Source of the DNA: Rhodobacteraceae bacterium HLUCCA12
GTDB taxonomy: Bacteria; Pseudomonadota; Alphaproteobacteria; Rhodobacterales; Rhodobacteraceae
Assembly (NCBI GenBank): GCA_001314715.1
Contig: LJSV01000002.1
Location: forward strand, 248,001-312,000
DNA: 64,000 nucleotides
Reading direction: 5' to 3'
Part shown: positions 27,004 to 37,137 of the stretch, one piece after another
How the letters are laid out: each line of letters starts with the position of its first letter
How positions within the stretch are numbered: the first letter of the stretch is position 1
Made by a program: the position numbers and the translations under genes
Notes under the pieces: generated by a model
Database searches by the model: none
Told to the model about the DNA's origin: nothing
The model's input: only the letters and a program-made list of their open reading frames with translations

Positions 27004-27603
27004 ATGTCCGAACAACTCAACGAACTGGCCGCGCTGATCCGGCACAAGCAGGCCGATGCCGTGCTGGATGCGCAGGTGGCGCTGGGCGAGCTGACCCTGA
27101 GTGTCGTGGCCAGCGCGTTGCCGGGGCTGGTGCGGTTCCTGAAAACAGACGAGAACTGCCGCTTTTCGACGCTGGTCGACATCACCGCCGTGGATTATCC
27201 GGCCCGGACGGCGCGGTTCGACTTGGTCTATCATTTCCTTTCGATGTATCGCAATCAGCGCATCCGGCTGAAGGCAATGGTGCGCGAGGATGAAATGGTG
27301 CCGTCGATCATCGGCGAGCATCCTTCGGCCAACTGGTTCGAACGCGAGGTGTTCGACATGTTCGGCATCCTGTTCTCGGGGCATCCGGACCTGCGGCGCA
27401 TCCTGACCGATTACGGGTTTCGCGGCTATCCGCTGCGCAAGGATTTCCCGACCACGGGCTATACCGAAGTGCGCTATGACGAGGCCGCCAAGCGCGTCGT
27501 CTACGAGCCGGTCAAGCTGGTCCAGGAATACCGCCAATTCGATTTCATGTCGCCCTGGGAAGGTGCCGAATACATCCTGCCGGGTGACGAAAGGGCCAAG
27601 TGA
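27004..27603 (+). CDS. nuoC: NADH-quinone oxidoreductase subunit C
   Basis: A 199-residue 30-kDa subunit of the peripheral arm. The signature [20 protein letters not shown] and the following [13 protein letters not shown] are complete. It packs against NuoD; here the two are separate genes rather than fused as in E. coli. Its stop (27601-27603) touches the ATG of a sulfotransferase-like gene, so a foreign type of gene separates nuoC from nuoD. Confidence 0.96.
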   Translation: MSEQLNELAALIRHKQADAVLDAQVALGELTLSVVASALPGLVRFLKTDENCRFSTLVDITAVDYPARTARFDLVYHFLSMYRNQRIRLKAMVREDEMVPSIIGEHPSANWFEREVFDMFGILFSGHPDLRRILTDYGFRGYPLRKDFPTTGYTEVRYDEAAKRVVYEPVKLVQEYRQFDFMSPWEGAEYILPGDERAK

Positions 27604-28499
27604 TGCACGAGGCGGTCACAACACGGCCGGTCTGGCCAGAGGGCGTGCGCCTTCTGCTGGGCATTGGTGCGCAAAAGGCCGGAACAAGCTGGGTCCATCA
27701 CAATTTGCGTGCGCATCCCGCCTGTCGTCCCGGCCCGATGAAAGAGTTGCACTATTTCGACTATGTCGCGGGCAACAAGCGGACCGGGCGGGTCTTGCGA
27801 AACCGCAAGTCGCACTTGCTGGCGGTGATGGGCCGCAAGGACCGGATCGCCGGCGTGCAGCGCCTGAGCGAGATCTGCGAAGCGCCCGATGACAACCACC
27901 AGTCCTATGTCGATCTGATGACCGACGGATTGCGTCCCGGTCAGGTGGCGATCGACATCACACCCAGCTACATGACCCTCAAGGCCGAGCATTTCCAAAC
28001 CATGGCCGGGCTGGGCGATACCCGCTTTCTGCTGTTGCTGCGCGAGCCCGTCGCGCGCCTTTGGTCGGCGATCCGGATGCGCATGGCCAAGAAGATCGAT
28101 GACGAGACGCAATTCGAGGCAGCATGCCAGGAACTGCTGGACCGGATCATCGACGAGGGCGACGGCAGGGAGATCGCCAAGGGCGACTACGCGAAAGCGC
28201 TGTCGCGGCTGAAACGCGCCGTTCCCGACGAGCGGTTGCTGGTTCTGTTCTTCGAGGATCTGTTCTGCCAGCAATCGCTTGACCGGATCTGTGCGTTTCT
28301 TGAGATCGCCCCGCACCCGATGAGAGCGCAGGAGCCCGTCAACGCGGGGCAGCGGGCGCGGATGCGCCCGGATCAGGAACACGCGCTGGCCGCGCTCTTG
28401 CGGCCGCAATACGACGCTGTCCGCGCGGCCTTCGGCAGCACGGTTCCGCAAGCATGGCACGCCCGGTTTGCCGAGCCGGCGCCAAAGGTGATGACATGA
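27603..28499 (+). CDS. Sulfotransferase-like protein inside the nuo operon
   Basis: A 298-residue protein of the PAPS-dependent sulfotransferase superfamily. The 5'-phosphosulfate loop is [15 protein letters not shown] (Lys about 25), and the 3'-phosphate region is [26 protein letters not shown] and LVLFFEDLF match other conserved parts of bacterial sulfotransferases. No signal peptide or membrane segment is visible. The acceptor is unknown. It is tightly placed between nuoC and nuoD, overlapping the nuoC stop by one base, and a GTG three bases upstream is an alternative start. Such a gene is not a known part of complex I. Confidence 0.82.
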   Translation: MHEAVTTRPVWPEGVRLLLGIGAQKAGTSWVHHNLRAHPACRPGPMKELHYFDYVAGNKRTGRVLRNRKSHLLAVMGRKDRIAGVQRLSEICEAPDDNHQSYVDLMTDGLRPGQVAIDITPSYMTLKAEHFQTMAGLGDTRFLLLLREPVARLWSAIRMRMAKKIDDETQFEAACQELLDRIIDEGDGREIAKGDYAKALSRLKRAVPDERLLVLFFEDLFCQQSLDRICAFLEIAPHPMRAQEPVNAGQRARMRPDQEHALAALLRPQYDAVRAAFGSTVPQAWHARFAEPAPKVMT

Positions 28500-28533
28500 G
28501 CGTCACGGCAAACCTGCGACGGAGGTTGCAACC

Positions 28534-29757
28534 ATGATGGACGGATCAAAGGGTTTCGGCGACGCCCAGACGGGCGAGCAGCAGATCCGCAATTTCAACA
28601 TCAACTTCGGGCCGCAGCACCCGGCAGCGCATGGCGTGCTGCGGCTGGTGCTGGAACTTGACGGCGAGATCGTCGAGCGTTGCGACCCGCATATCGGCCT
28701 GTTGCATCGCGGCACCGAAAAGCTGATGGAAAGCCGCACCTATCTTCAAAACCTGCCGTATTTCGACCGGCTGGACTATGTCGCGCCGATGAACCAGGAA
28801 CACGCCTGGTGCCTGGCGATCGAGCGATTGACCGGGGTCGAGGCTCCGCGACGGGCGTCGCTGATCCGGGTGCTGTTCTCGGAAATCGGGCGGGTTCTGA
28901 ACCATCTTCTGAACGTGACCACACAGGCGATGGATGTCGGCGCGCTGACGCCGCCGCTTTGGGGGTTCGAAGAGCGCGAAAAGCTCATGGTCTTCTATGA
29001 GCGCGCATGCGGTGCGCGCCTGCACGCGGCCTATTTCCGGCCCGGCGGTGTTCACCAGGATCTACCGCCCGCGCTTTTGGACGACATCGAGGCCTGGGCC
29101 AACGCCTTTCCCAAATTGCTTGACGATCTCGACGGACTCCTGACCGAGAACCGGATCTTCAAGCAGCGCAACGCCGATATCGGGATCGTGTCGGAAGAAG
29201 AGATCCAGCAATGGGGCTATTCGGGCGTGATGGTGCGCGGCTCGGGTCTGGCATGGGATCTGCGCCGCGCGCAACCCTATGAATGCTATGACGAATTCGA
29301 TTTCAAGATTCCGGTCGGCAAGAACGGCGACTGCTATGATCGCTATCTTTGCCGCATGGCCGAGATGCGCGAGTCGACCTCGATCATCAAGCAGGCGATC
29401 ACCAAGCTGCGCGCGCCCGAGGGGCAGGGCGAAGTTCTGGCGCCGGGCAAGATCACGCCACCCAAACGCGGCGAGATGAAAACCTCGATGGAGGCGCTGA
29501 TCCATCACTTCAAGCTTTACACCGAGGGTTTTCATGTTCCCGCCGGCGAGGTCTATGCCGCCGTCGAGGCGCCCAAGGGCGAGTTCGGGGTGTATCTGGT
29601 GGCCGACGGCACCAACCGCCCCTACCGCGCAAAGATCCGCGCGCCCGGATACCTGCATCTGCAATCGATGGATCATGTGTCCAAGGGGCATCTGCTGGCC
29701 GATGTGGCTGCCATCATCGGCACCATGGATATCGTGTTCGGCGAGGTTGACAGATGA
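28534..29757 (+). CDS. nuoD: NADH-quinone oxidoreductase subunit D
   Basis: A 407-residue 49-kDa subunit that forms the quinone pocket. Conserved parts are [34 protein letters not shown] and [13 protein letters not shown]; the C-terminus ends in the usual [19 protein letters not shown] lies eight bases before the ATG. The last stop codon overlaps the ATG of a 23-codon frame that leads to the next gene. Confidence 0.97.
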   Translation: MMDGSKGFGDAQTGEQQIRNFNINFGPQHPAAHGVLRLVLELDGEIVERCDPHIGLLHRGTEKLMESRTYLQNLPYFDRLDYVAPMNQEHAWCLAIERLTGVEAPRRASLIRVLFSEIGRVLNHLLNVTTQAMDVGALTPPLWGFEEREKLMVFYERACGARLHAAYFRPGGVHQDLPPALLDDIEAWANAFPKLLDDLDGLLTENRIFKQRNADIGIVSEEEIQQWGYSGVMVRGSGLAWDLRRAQPYECYDEFDFKIPVGKNGDCYDRYLCRMAEMRESTSIIKQAITKLRAPEGQGEVLAPGKITPPKRGEMKTSMEALIHHFKLYTEGFHVPAGEVYAAVEAPKGEFGVYLVADGTNRPYRAKIRAPGYLHLQSMDHVSKGHLLADVAAIIGTMDIVFGEVDR

Positions 29758-29825
29758 CATCCGTCGCGCCCGAAAACCTGCGCGCCACACCGGCCCTTGC
29801 GTGCTTTGCGGGGGTGCCCGCGTGA
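29754..29825 (+). CDS. Candidate 23-residue coupling micro-ORF after nuoD
   Basis: An ATG overlaps the nuoD stop as ATGA, and the frame ends 23 codons later in a TGA that overlaps the GTG start of the following gene as GTGA. The peptide starts [14 protein letters not shown] and shows no recognisable motif. It has no Shine-Dalgarno sequence of its own, so it would depend on reinitiation. It may simply carry ribosomes from nuoD to the next gene. Whether a stable peptide is made is unknown. Confidence 0.3.
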   Translation: MTSVAPENLRATPALACFAGVPA

Positions 29826-30739
29826 AGCTCTGGCCGATCATCGCGCTTGCCTGCATGGCCCTGCCCGCGCTGGCCGACACGCCCGAGCGTGCGGCGATGC
29901 TGGTGCAGGCCATGCGTGACAACGGCTGCGCGATGAACGGCAACGAGGCCGATGCCACGCTTCCCGCACTGGGGCTGACGCCGGACGAGGTTCAGGTTTC
30001 CATATCGGTCCTGTATCCTGCCGGCCTTGTCGTCCCGTCCGAGGACGATGGCAATGCGCTGAGTCTGGCGCCGCAGCTTTGCGACGCCGACGAGGAACAA
30101 TCGCAAGCCCTGATCGCCGAGGCTTTCGACGTGGCGCCGACGATCGAACCCTGGGCCCCGGATGTCACGCCCGCGCAGGGCGGCGCACTGATCGGTGCGC
30201 TGCGCGACAACGATTGTGCGCTGACGGAAACGCAGGCGGGGCAGGCCCTGCCGGAGCTGGGACTTGGCATGGCGGCCTCGCGCGATGCTGTCGCGGTCCT
30301 GACCGAGGCTGGCATCGTGGGGTTGAACGACGATCGCAGCCTTCTGCGGCTCGATGACGCGATTTGTGCGGCCGATGCCGAAGACGATGAATCGGTGATG
30401 GCGCGGGCGCTGGCGGGCTTAGATCTGTTCCTGCCGCGACCCGCCTCGGCCGCGCCACTGCCACTGATCCAAGGCCTGGGCCGCGATGGCGTTTCCGCGC
30501 TGATCGCCCTGAATGCCGAACTGAACGGATGCGCCGTCACCCTGGCCGGCGCGGAGACCGAAGCCATGTTGGCCGATTTCGTGATTGATCAGGCCGCGAT
30601 GTTCCATGACTTCGGCCCGGAATGGCCCGAGCCCGCGCGCGCCGAAACCGCGCGGCTTGTCGCCGGGGTTCTTGACGATCCCGGCCCGGATTTCGACCGT
30701 TCCGGCGACACCCTGACGCTGACCCATTGTACACCCTGA
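29822..30739 (+). CDS. Secreted protein with three internal repeats, unknown function
   Basis: A 305-residue protein with a clear signal peptide (LWPIIALACMALPALA, cut before DTPE). The mature part holds two full repeats of about 80 residues: one with LVQAMRDNGCAMNGNEADAT and LPALGLTPDEV, the other with LIGALRDNDCALTETQAGQA and LPELGLGMAAS. A third, partial repeat has LNAELNGCAVTLAGAETEAM. Each begins with a Cys after Asn/Asp, and each full one ends in a second Cys. The pattern looks like a small winged-helix-like fold, but I know no family. It sits between nuoD and nuoE and starts at a GTG. Confidence 0.72.
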   Translation: MKLWPIIALACMALPALADTPERAAMLVQAMRDNGCAMNGNEADATLPALGLTPDEVQVSISVLYPAGLVVPSEDDGNALSLAPQLCDADEEQSQALIAEAFDVAPTIEPWAPDVTPAQGGALIGALRDNDCALTETQAGQALPELGLGMAASRDAVAVLTEAGIVGLNDDRSLLRLDDAICAADAEDDESVMARALAGLDLFLPRPASAAPLPLIQGLGRDGVSALIALNAELNGCAVTLAGAETEAMLADFVIDQAAMFHDFGPEWPEPARAETARLVAGVLDDPGPDFDRSGDTLTLTHCTP

Positions 30740-30751
30740 CCGGAAGAACCG

Positions 30752-31915
30752 ATGCTTCGCCGTTTGCACCATACCCAGCCTGAAAGCTTTGCCTTCACGC
30801 CCGCCAACCTTGAATGGGCGCAGGCGCAGATCACCAAATACCCCGAAGGGCGGCAGGCGTCGGCCATCATCCCGCTTTTGTGGCGAGCGCAAGAGCAGGA
30901 GGGCTGGCTGTCGCGTCCGGCGATCGAACATGTCGCGGACATGCTGGGCATGGCCTATATCCGCGCGCTGGAGGTTGCGACCTTTTACTTCATGTTCCAG
31001 TTGCAGCCGGTGGGGTCGGTCGCGCATGTGCAGGTCTGCGGCACCACCAGTTGCATGATCTGCGGTGCCGAGGATCTGATCGGTGTCTGCCGCGAAAAGA
31101 TTGCCGGTCAGCCGCATGCGCTGTCGCTCGACGGCAAGTTCAGCTGGGAAGAGGTCGAATGCCTTGGCGCCTGTTCCAACGCGCCGATGGTGCAGATCGG
31201 CAAGGATTATTACGAGGATCTTACGGCCGACAAGCTGCGCTGGATCCTGGACGAACTGGCAGCGGGACGCGTGCCGACGCCGGGGCCGCAGAACGGGCGC
31301 TATGCCTCAGAGCCGGCATCGGGGCTGACCAGCCTGAAGGGGGATGCGGACGAGTCGCAAAACGCCTCGGTCGCCCTGGCCGTGGAATATGGCGATACGA
31401 TCAAGCGCATCGACGGCACCGAAGTGCCGATCCTGACGGCATGGCTGGGCAAGAAAAAGCCGAAAAAACCTGACACGTCGCACAAGGGCGTGGCGCCCGA
31501 ACCCAAACCCGCGGCCGGATTGGCGGTCGATGAAACCGGATCGACCGAACAGGAGGCGCGCGCCAAGACCAAGGCCAAGCCAAAGGCAAAATCCGCCGCC
31601 TCGCCGGTTGTCGAGCCGGCCAAGGTCGACAATGGCGATGCCTTCGTGCCCAGCGAACCCGCGCGCATGGACCGCCCCAAAGGCACGGCGGACGATCTGA
31701 AAAAGCTCAAGGGTGTCGGCCCGAAGCTTGAAAAGATGCTGAACGAGCTTGGCTTTTGGCATTTTCACCAGATCGCGGCCTGGACCGAAAGCGAGGTCGC
31801 GTGGGTGGATGATCATCTGAAGTTCAAGGGCCGGATCGAACGCGATGGCTGGATCGAACAGGCAAAAATTCTGGCGGCTGGCGGCGAAACCGAGTTTTCG
31901 GCGCGCAAGGGCTGA
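30752..31915 (+). CDS. nuoE: NADH-quinone oxidoreductase subunit E with long C-terminal extension
   Basis: A 387-residue protein. The first 170 residues are the 24-kDa subunit with a thioredoxin-like fold and the 2Fe-2S ligands in [11 protein letters not shown] and [12 protein letters not shown] Lys/Ala/Pro-rich linker ([12 protein letters not shown]) follows, and the last 75 residues form a helix-hairpin-helix-like domain with [19 protein letters not shown] and [18 protein letters not shown]. coli NuoE has only about 166 residues. Extended NuoE proteins with this C-terminal domain occur in Rhodobacterales; the role of the extra domain is not known to me. Confidence 0.93.
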   Translation: MLRRLHHTQPESFAFTPANLEWAQAQITKYPEGRQASAIIPLLWRAQEQEGWLSRPAIEHVADMLGMAYIRALEVATFYFMFQLQPVGSVAHVQVCGTTSCMICGAEDLIGVCREKIAGQPHALSLDGKFSWEEVECLGACSNAPMVQIGKDYYEDLTADKLRWILDELAAGRVPTPGPQNGRYASEPASGLTSLKGDADESQNASVALAVEYGDTIKRIDGTEVPILTAWLGKKKPKKPDTSHKGVAPEPKPAAGLAVDETGSTEQEARAKTKAKPKAKSAASPVVEPAKVDNGDAFVPSEPARMDRPKGTADDLKKLKGVGPKLEKMLNELGFWHFHQIAAWTESEVAWVDDHLKFKGRIERDGWIEQAKILAAGGETEFSARKG

Positions 31916-31924
31916 TGCGGGGGA

Positions 31925-32164
31925 ATGATGGCTCGCAACGACGAACAGGAACAGGATCATCGTCGCCAGGTGCGGCTGATCGCCGGTGTGCTGGTGGTCA
32001 CGATGGTCGTGTGGATGATCGTCAACTGGGCGGGCGGCTATTACGGCTGGCAGGCGCGCTATGCCTTCCTGTTCGACTTTATGGCGCTGGCAGCCTTTGG
32101 CTGGGCGCTGATCGTATCTTACCGTCTGTGGCGCGCGCGGCGCGACCAGGGCGGCGACAACTGA
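31925..32164 (+). CDS. Small membrane protein between nuoE and nuoF (resembles DUF5337)
   Basis: A 79-residue protein with a charged N-terminus ([15 protein letters not shown]), then two hydrophobic helices ([20 protein letters not shown] and [20 protein letters not shown]) and a basic end. From memory it fits DUF5337, a family found in the nuo operon of Rhodobacteraceae. It may help assemble or stabilise complex I, which is inference from position. It is 10 bp from both neighbours. Confidence 0.8.
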   Translation: MMARNDEQEQDHRRQVRLIAGVLVVTMVVWMIVNWAGGYYGWQARYAFLFDFMALAAFGWALIVSYRLWRARRDQGGDN

Positions 32165-32174
32165 GGAACTGCCG

Positions 32175-33470
32175 ATGCTGAAGGATCAGGACCGCATCTT
32201 CACCAACATCTACGGGATGAAGGACCGCTCGCTCAAGGGGGCGATGGCGCGCGGCGCCTGGGATGGCACTGCGGGGCTTATCCACAAGGGCCGCGACTGG
32301 ATCGTCAACGAGATGAAGGCCTCGGGCCTGCGCGGGCGCGGCGGCGCGGGTTTTCCGACCGGGCTGAAATGGTCGTTCATGCCCAAGGAAAGCGATGGCC
32401 GCCCGGCCTATCTGGTGGTCAATGCCGACGAATCCGAGCCGGGCACCTGCAAGGACCGCGAGATCATGCGCCACGATCCGCATACCCTGATCGAGGGCTG
32501 TCTGATCGCCAGTTTCGCGATGGGCGCGCATGCTTGCTATATCTACATCCGCGGCGAGTATATCCGCGAGCGCGAGGCGCTTCAGGCCGCGATCGACGAG
32601 GCCTATGATGCGGGGCTTCTGGGCAAGAACGCGGCCAAGTCGGGCTGGGACTTCGACCTCTATCTGCATCACGGTGCCGGGGCCTATATCTGCGGCGAGG
32701 AAACGGCGCTGCTGGAAAGCCTTGAGGGCAAGAAGGGCATGCCGCGCATGAAGCCGCCGTTTCCGGCCGGTGCCGGGCTTTACGGTTGCCCGACCACGGT
32801 CAACAATGTCGAATCCATTGCCGTTGTGCCGACCGTCCTGCGGCGTGGCGCCTCCTGGTTTGCAGGGTTCGGACGGCAGAACAACGCGGGCACCAAGCTG
32901 TTCGCGGTTTCGGGCCATGTCAACAACCCCTGCGTCGTCGAAGAGGCCATGTCGATCACCTTCGAGGAGTTGATCGACAAGCATTGCGGCGGCATTCGCG
33001 GCGGCTGGGACAACCTCAAGGCCGTGATCCCCGGCGGATCCTCGGTGCCCTGCATCCGTGGCGAGAACATGCGCGAGGCGATCATGGATTTCGACTACCT
33101 GCGCGAGCAGGGGTCGGGCCTGGGAACCGCCGCGGTGATCGTGATGGACAAGTCCACCGACATCATCAAGGCGATCTGGCGGCTGTCGAAATTCTACAAG
33201 CATGAAAGCTGCGGCCAGTGCACCCCCTGCCGCGAAGGCACGGGCTGGATGATGCGCGTCATGGATCGCCTGGTGCGCGGCGAGGCCGAACAGGCCGAGA
33301 TCGACATGCTGTGGGATGTCTCGAAGCAGGTCGAGGGGCACACGATCTGCGCGCTGGGCGATGCGGCGGCCTGGCCGATCCAGGGGCTGATCCGCAACTT
33401 CCGCGACGAGATCGAGGATCGCATCGCGCAACAAAAGCGTGCGCGCACCGCGGCCGTGGCGGCGGAGTGA
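32175..33470 (+). CDS. nuoF: NADH-quinone oxidoreductase subunit F
   Basis: A 431-residue 51-kDa subunit that binds NADH and FMN. Motifs: [17 protein letters not shown] (NADH loop), [34 protein letters not shown] (FMN) and [12 protein letters not shown] plus a later Cys in [11 protein letters not shown] (N3 4Fe-4S cluster). It takes hydride from NADH at the tip of the peripheral arm. Length and motif spacing are normal. Confidence 0.97.
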   Translation: MLKDQDRIFTNIYGMKDRSLKGAMARGAWDGTAGLIHKGRDWIVNEMKASGLRGRGGAGFPTGLKWSFMPKESDGRPAYLVVNADESEPGTCKDREIMRHDPHTLIEGCLIASFAMGAHACYIYIRGEYIREREALQAAIDEAYDAGLLGKNAAKSGWDFDLYLHHGAGAYICGEETALLESLEGKKGMPRMKPPFPAGAGLYGCPTTVNNVESIAVVPTVLRRGASWFAGFGRQNNAGTKLFAVSGHVNNPCVVEEAMSITFEELIDKHCGGIRGGWDNLKAVIPGGSSVPCIRGENMREAIMDFDYLREQGSGLGTAAVIVMDKSTDIIKAIWRLSKFYKHESCGQCTPCREGTGWMMRVMDRLVRGEAEQAEIDMLWDVSKQVEGHTICALGDAAAWPIQGLIRNFRDEIEDRIAQQKRARTAAVAAE

Positions 33471-33475
33471 GGGAT

Positions 33476-33853
33476 ATGCCGAGCATCCGGGCAATCAGCG
33501 GACTGGTTCTTGCGGCGGCCGTGGCGGCGGGTTGCGCCGCGTCGCCCACCGATGCCACGCGCACCGTCACGCTGGACGACACGGTGTTTGGCTATACCCA
33601 GTACGAGGGCGCCAGCCTGCGGTTTCCCGAGTTCTCGACCGTATCGGGTGGCGGCAATGGCGTCGGTTTCCGTTCGGGCCTGGTCATCACGATCCTGACC
33701 CGCGACGGTGTCCCGGTGGATGCGAATGACCGCGCGGCGGCGCGCGCGGCGGCACGGGTCATCTGCGAGGACACCAACCGCCGCTGGTATGACCGCGATC
33801 GCGGCGATTTCCTGGAGTCGGGCGGGATCAGCTTTGCGGGGGCCTGCGGATGA
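33476..33853 (+). CDS. Small lipoprotein in the nuo operon, paralogue 1
   Basis: A 125-residue lipoprotein (signal ending in VAAGCAAS). The mature domain contains FGYTQYEGA, VITILTRDGVPVDANDR, a Cys in RVICEDTNR and ends in ESGGISFAGACG. The same landmarks occur in the next gene, so the pair arose by duplication. The two conserved Cys residues could form a disulfide. I know no family or function. It overlaps the following start by four bases (ATGA). Confidence 0.72.
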   Translation: MPSIRAISGLVLAAAVAAGCAASPTDATRTVTLDDTVFGYTQYEGASLRFPEFSTVSGGGNGVGFRSGLVITILTRDGVPVDANDRAAARAAARVICEDTNRRWYDRDRGDFLESGGISFAGACG

Positions 33854-34218
33854 CGATGCGCGCGGTCATATCGGTCGGCGCGCTGTCGCTGGCCGCGGCC
33901 TGTGCCCATGGCCCGGATGCCGATGGCGGCATTCCGGCGAACCGTCACATCCTGTTCGAGGGTGAGCGGTTCGGTTATTACCAGTACGATGTCGGCGGCG
34001 ACGTGTTTGATATCAGCGAAGACTGGAATCCGACCGAGTCGGTGATCACCATCGTCTCGCGCGAGGGGCGCGCCGTCACAGATGCCGATCGTGATATCGC
34101 CGCGCGTCTGGCCCGAGAGCTTTGCGAAGAGGACGGGCGCGTGTTCAACACCCGCAGCCGCGGCACCCTGTTGCGCCGCGGCGGGATTTCCTTTGCAGGA
34201 GATTGTCGCGAATGGTGA
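33850..34218 (+). CDS. Small lipoprotein in the nuo operon, paralogue 2
   Basis: A 122-residue lipoprotein (signal ending in LAAACAHG). It shares with the previous gene FGYYQYDVG, SVITIVSREGRAVTDADRD, ARLARELCEEDGR and the end RRGGISFAGDC. The two conserved cysteines are again present. The gene overlaps its neighbours on both sides (4 and 7 bases), so it is translated with them. The function is unknown; a role for the pair at the outer or inner membrane near complex I is only a guess. Confidence 0.72.
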   Translation: MTMRAVISVGALSLAAACAHGPDADGGIPANRHILFEGERFGYYQYDVGGDVFDISEDWNPTESVITIVSREGRAVTDADRDIAARLARELCEEDGRVFNTRSRGTLLRRGGISFAGDCREW

Positions 34219-34676
34219 AAATGGCTTGGCTCATTGTCGGTTCGGTTCGGGCTGCGGCCTTGGCGCTGGGACTGCTGGCCGCGGGCGCGGTGGCACTGCC
34301 CGGCACTGCGAAAGCCAGCTCCCTTGCAGAGGTGACAGAGGCCCTCATGGCCGATCAGGAAATTGCGAACGGGCTCTTTGCCATGGGCGTCGCGCATGGT
34401 ATCCGCGACATCTGCCCGACGATCGAGGCGCGAATGTTTCGTGCCAACATGATGGCATTGTCGCTTTACAGTCGGGCGCGCCGGATGGGGTTTTCGCGCA
34501 CCGAGATCACGACCTTTCTGCGCGATGACGAGAACAAGGCCGATATGCGCGCCCGTGTCATCGAGTACTACAACGAACGGGGCGCCCGGATCGAGGAACC
34601 CGACACAATCTGCGCCCTTGGCCAGGCCGAAATCGCCGAGGATACCGCGGCGGGCGCAATACTGAGAGCAAGGTAA
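34212..34676 (+). CDS. DUF5333-like exported protein in the nuo operon
   Basis: A 154-residue protein with a signal peptide (AALALGLLAAGAVALPGTAKA). The mature part is helical, with GLFAMGVAHGIRDICPTIEA and a second Cys in EPDTICALGQAEIA near the end. This pairs well with what I remember of DUF5333, a Rhodobacteraceae family also located before nuoG. The two cysteines may form a disulfide in the periplasm. It overlaps the preceding lipoprotein gene and ends 3 bp before nuoG. Confidence 0.78.
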   Translation: MVKMAWLIVGSVRAAALALGLLAAGAVALPGTAKASSLAEVTEALMADQEIANGLFAMGVAHGIRDICPTIEARMFRANMMALSLYSRARRMGFSRTEITTFLRDDENKADMRARVIEYYNERGARIEEPDTICALGQAEIAEDTAAGAILRAR

Positions 34677-34679
34677 GCC

Positions 34680-36689
34680 ATGTCAGAGCTTCGCAAGATC
34701 ATCATCGACGGCCGCGAGGTCGAGGCGCATCCGGCCATGACCTTGATCCAGGCATGCGAACAGGCCGGGATCGAGGTGCCGCGCTTTTGCTATCACGAGC
34801 GCCTGTCGATCGCCGGCAACTGCCGGATGTGCCTGGTCGAGGTCGTCGGCGGTCCGCCCAAACCGGCGGCCAGCTGCGCGATGCAGGTCAAGGATCTGCG
34901 GCCCGGCCCCAATGGCGAGCCGCCCGAGGTCAGGACCAACTCGCCCATGGTCAAGAAGGCCCGCGAAGGGGTGATGGAGTTCCTGCTCATCAATCACCCG
35001 CTGGACTGCCCGATCTGCGACCAGGGCGGCGAATGCGATCTTCAGGATCAGGCGGTCGCCTATGGCGTGGATTTTTCGCGCTATCGCGAGCCCAAGCGCG
35101 CGGCCGAGGATCTGGATCTCGGACCGCTGGTCGAAACGCATATGACGCGCTGCATTTCCTGCACGCGCTGCGTGCGCTTCACATCCGAGGTGGCGGGCGT
35201 GATGGTGATGGGCCAGACCGGCCGCGGCGAGGATGCCGAGATCACGACCTATCTGGGCGCGCTGATCGACTCGAACCTGCAGGGCAACATCATCGACCTG
35301 TGCCCGGTCGGCGCGCTGGTCTCGAAACCCTATGCCTTTACCGCCCGTCCCTGGGAACTGACCAAGACCGAATCGATCGATGTCATGGACGCGCTGGGGT
35401 CGAACATCCGTGTCGATACCAAGGGCCGCGAGGTCATGCGGGTTCTGCCGCGCAACCATGACGGCGTGAACGAGGAATGGATTTCCGACAAGACCCGGTT
35501 CATCTGGGACGGCCTGCGCCGCCAGCGGCTGGACACGCCCTATGTCCGCGAGAACGGCAAACTGCGCAAGGCAAGCTGGCCCGAGGCATTGTCGGCCGCG
35601 GCTGCGGCGATGAAGGGCAAGACCGTTGCCGGGCTGGTCGGCGATCTGGTGTCGACCGAGGCCGCCTATGCGCTGAAGCTTCTGATCGAGGGGCAGGACG
35701 GGCGCGTCGAATGCCGCACCGATGGTGCGCGCCTACCCGCAGGGAACCGGTCCCGCTATGTCGGCACGGCGGCGATCGAGGATATCGACAGCGCCAGGAC
35801 GATCTATCTGATCGGGACCAACCCGCGCGACGAGGCGGCGGTTCTGAACGCGCGCATTCGCAAGGCATGGTTGAACGGGGCCGAGGTCTATCGCGTCGGC
35901 CCGCCGGTCGATCTGACCTATGACGTGCATGAACTGGGCACCGACCGTGCCGCGCTGGTGCGCGCTGCCGTCAACGCGAAATCGACGCCGGATGCGCTGG
36001 TCATGATCGGTCAGGGCGCGGTGTCCGAGGCCGATGGCGCCGCTGTCATGTCCCACGCCATGAAACTGGCACAGGGACTGGGCGGGCGCTTTCTGGTCCT
36101 GCATACTGCCGCCGGGCGCGTCGGCGCGATGGACGCAGGCTGCGTGACCGAGGGCGGGCTGGATGCGGCGATCGACGGCGCCGAGGTGATCTACAACCTT
36201 GGCGCGGACGAGATCGACATCGAGGCCGGCCCGGTCGTGATCTATCAGGGCAGCCATGGCGACCGGGGCGCGCACCGCGCCGACATCATCCTGCCCGGCG
36301 CGGCCTATACCGAAGAGAACGGCCTGTTTGTCAATACCGAGGGGCGCCCGCAACTGGCCCTGCGCGCCGGGTTCGCGCCGGGCGAGGCCAAGGAGAACTG
36401 GGCAATCCTGCGCGCGCTATCGGCAGAACTGGGCGCGACGCTGCCCTTTGACTCGCTGCCGGCGCTGCGGCGCACCCTGTGCGAGGCGGTGCCGCATCTG
36501 GAACTGATAGACACGGTTGCCGAGAACGACTGGAACCCGCTGCCGGTCGAGGCGCCGGGATCGGCCGATTTCCGGTATGCGGTGCGCGACTTCTACCTGA
36601 CGAACCCGATTGCGCGCGCCTCGGCGCTGATGGCCGAATTGTCGGCCATGGCCAAGGCGCGCGCGCAAACGCATCTGGCGGCGGAGTGA
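34680..36689 (+). CDS. nuoG: NADH-quinone oxidoreductase subunit G
   Basis: A 669-residue 75-kDa subunit. Fe-S sites in order: the ferredoxin-like 2Fe-2S ([18 protein letters not shown] and SCAM), the His-Cys 4Fe-4S ([17 protein letters not shown]) and the third cluster ([13 protein letters not shown] with DLCPVGAL). The C-terminal half is the molybdopterin-oxidoreductase-like fold without cofactor, ending with a NADH_dhqG-type tail. It wires electrons from FMN toward NuoB. Its length is typical for alphaproteobacteria, shorter than E. coli NuoG. Confidence 0.97.
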   Translation: MSELRKIIIDGREVEAHPAMTLIQACEQAGIEVPRFCYHERLSIAGNCRMCLVEVVGGPPKPAASCAMQVKDLRPGPNGEPPEVRTNSPMVKKAREGVMEFLLINHPLDCPICDQGGECDLQDQAVAYGVDFSRYREPKRAAEDLDLGPLVETHMTRCISCTRCVRFTSEVAGVMVMGQTGRGEDAEITTYLGALIDSNLQGNIIDLCPVGALVSKPYAFTARPWELTKTESIDVMDALGSNIRVDTKGREVMRVLPRNHDGVNEEWISDKTRFIWDGLRRQRLDTPYVRENGKLRKASWPEALSAAAAAMKGKTVAGLVGDLVSTEAAYALKLLIEGQDGRVECRTDGARLPAGNRSRYVGTAAIEDIDSARTIYLIGTNPRDEAAVLNARIRKAWLNGAEVYRVGPPVDLTYDVHELGTDRAALVRAAVNAKSTPDALVMIGQGAVSEADGAAVMSHAMKLAQGLGGRFLVLHTAAGRVGAMDAGCVTEGGLDAAIDGAEVIYNLGADEIDIEAGPVVIYQGSHGDRGAHRADIILPGAAYTEENGLFVNTEGRPQLALRAGFAPGEAKENWAILRALSAELGATLPFDSLPALRRTLCEAVPHLELIDTVAENDWNPLPVEAPGSADFRYAVRDFYLTNPIARASALMAELSAMAKARAQTHLAAE

Positions 36690-36692
36690 GGC

Positions 36693-37124
36693 ATGACCGC
36701 ATCGCCCCTGTTCCTGGCAATCACGGCGCTGGCCCTGGGCGGGCTGGCGCTGGCCGGTTGTGGCGATGCGGCCGAGCAACCCGACCGGGCCGAGACCCGT
36801 CTGGGGGCGCCGGAGGATGCGGTCTATCACGGGGTGCGGACCCGACTTCTGGAAGAAGACATGGTCAACTTTCTGGTGACCATGGAGGGCGCGCGCGATG
36901 CGGACGACGTGATCGCCTATGCCCGCTGCGCCGCGGCGCAATACGCGGTCATACGCGAATACGGATTTGCGCGCCATGTGCGCACGAATGTGGCTGAACA
37001 GGGTGGAATCTGGCAGGCAGATGCGGTTTATACCGTCTCGCCGGCACTGCCCCGGGGTTTTCGGACGATCGACGCAGAAGTGACCGTCGCCGATTGCACC
37101 GAGCAGGGAATACCGACGGTCTGA
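36693..37124 (+). CDS. Lipoprotein of unknown function between nuoG and nuoH
   Basis: A 143-residue lipoprotein with the lipobox LALAGCGDA. The mature part has ARCAAAQYAVIREYGFARH, with a Cys, and a second Cys in EVTVADCTEQG near the end, a two-cysteine pattern like that of the other nuo-linked exported proteins here. I recognise no family. It lies 3 bp after nuoG and 13 bp before nuoH. Confidence 0.68.
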   Translation: MTASPLFLAITALALGGLALAGCGDAAEQPDRAETRLGAPEDAVYHGVRTRLLEEDMVNFLVTMEGARDADDVIAYARCAAAQYAVIREYGFARHVRTNVAEQGGIWQADAVYTVSPALPRGFRTIDAEVTVADCTEQGIPTV

Positions 37125-37137
37125 GGATTAGGGCAAG

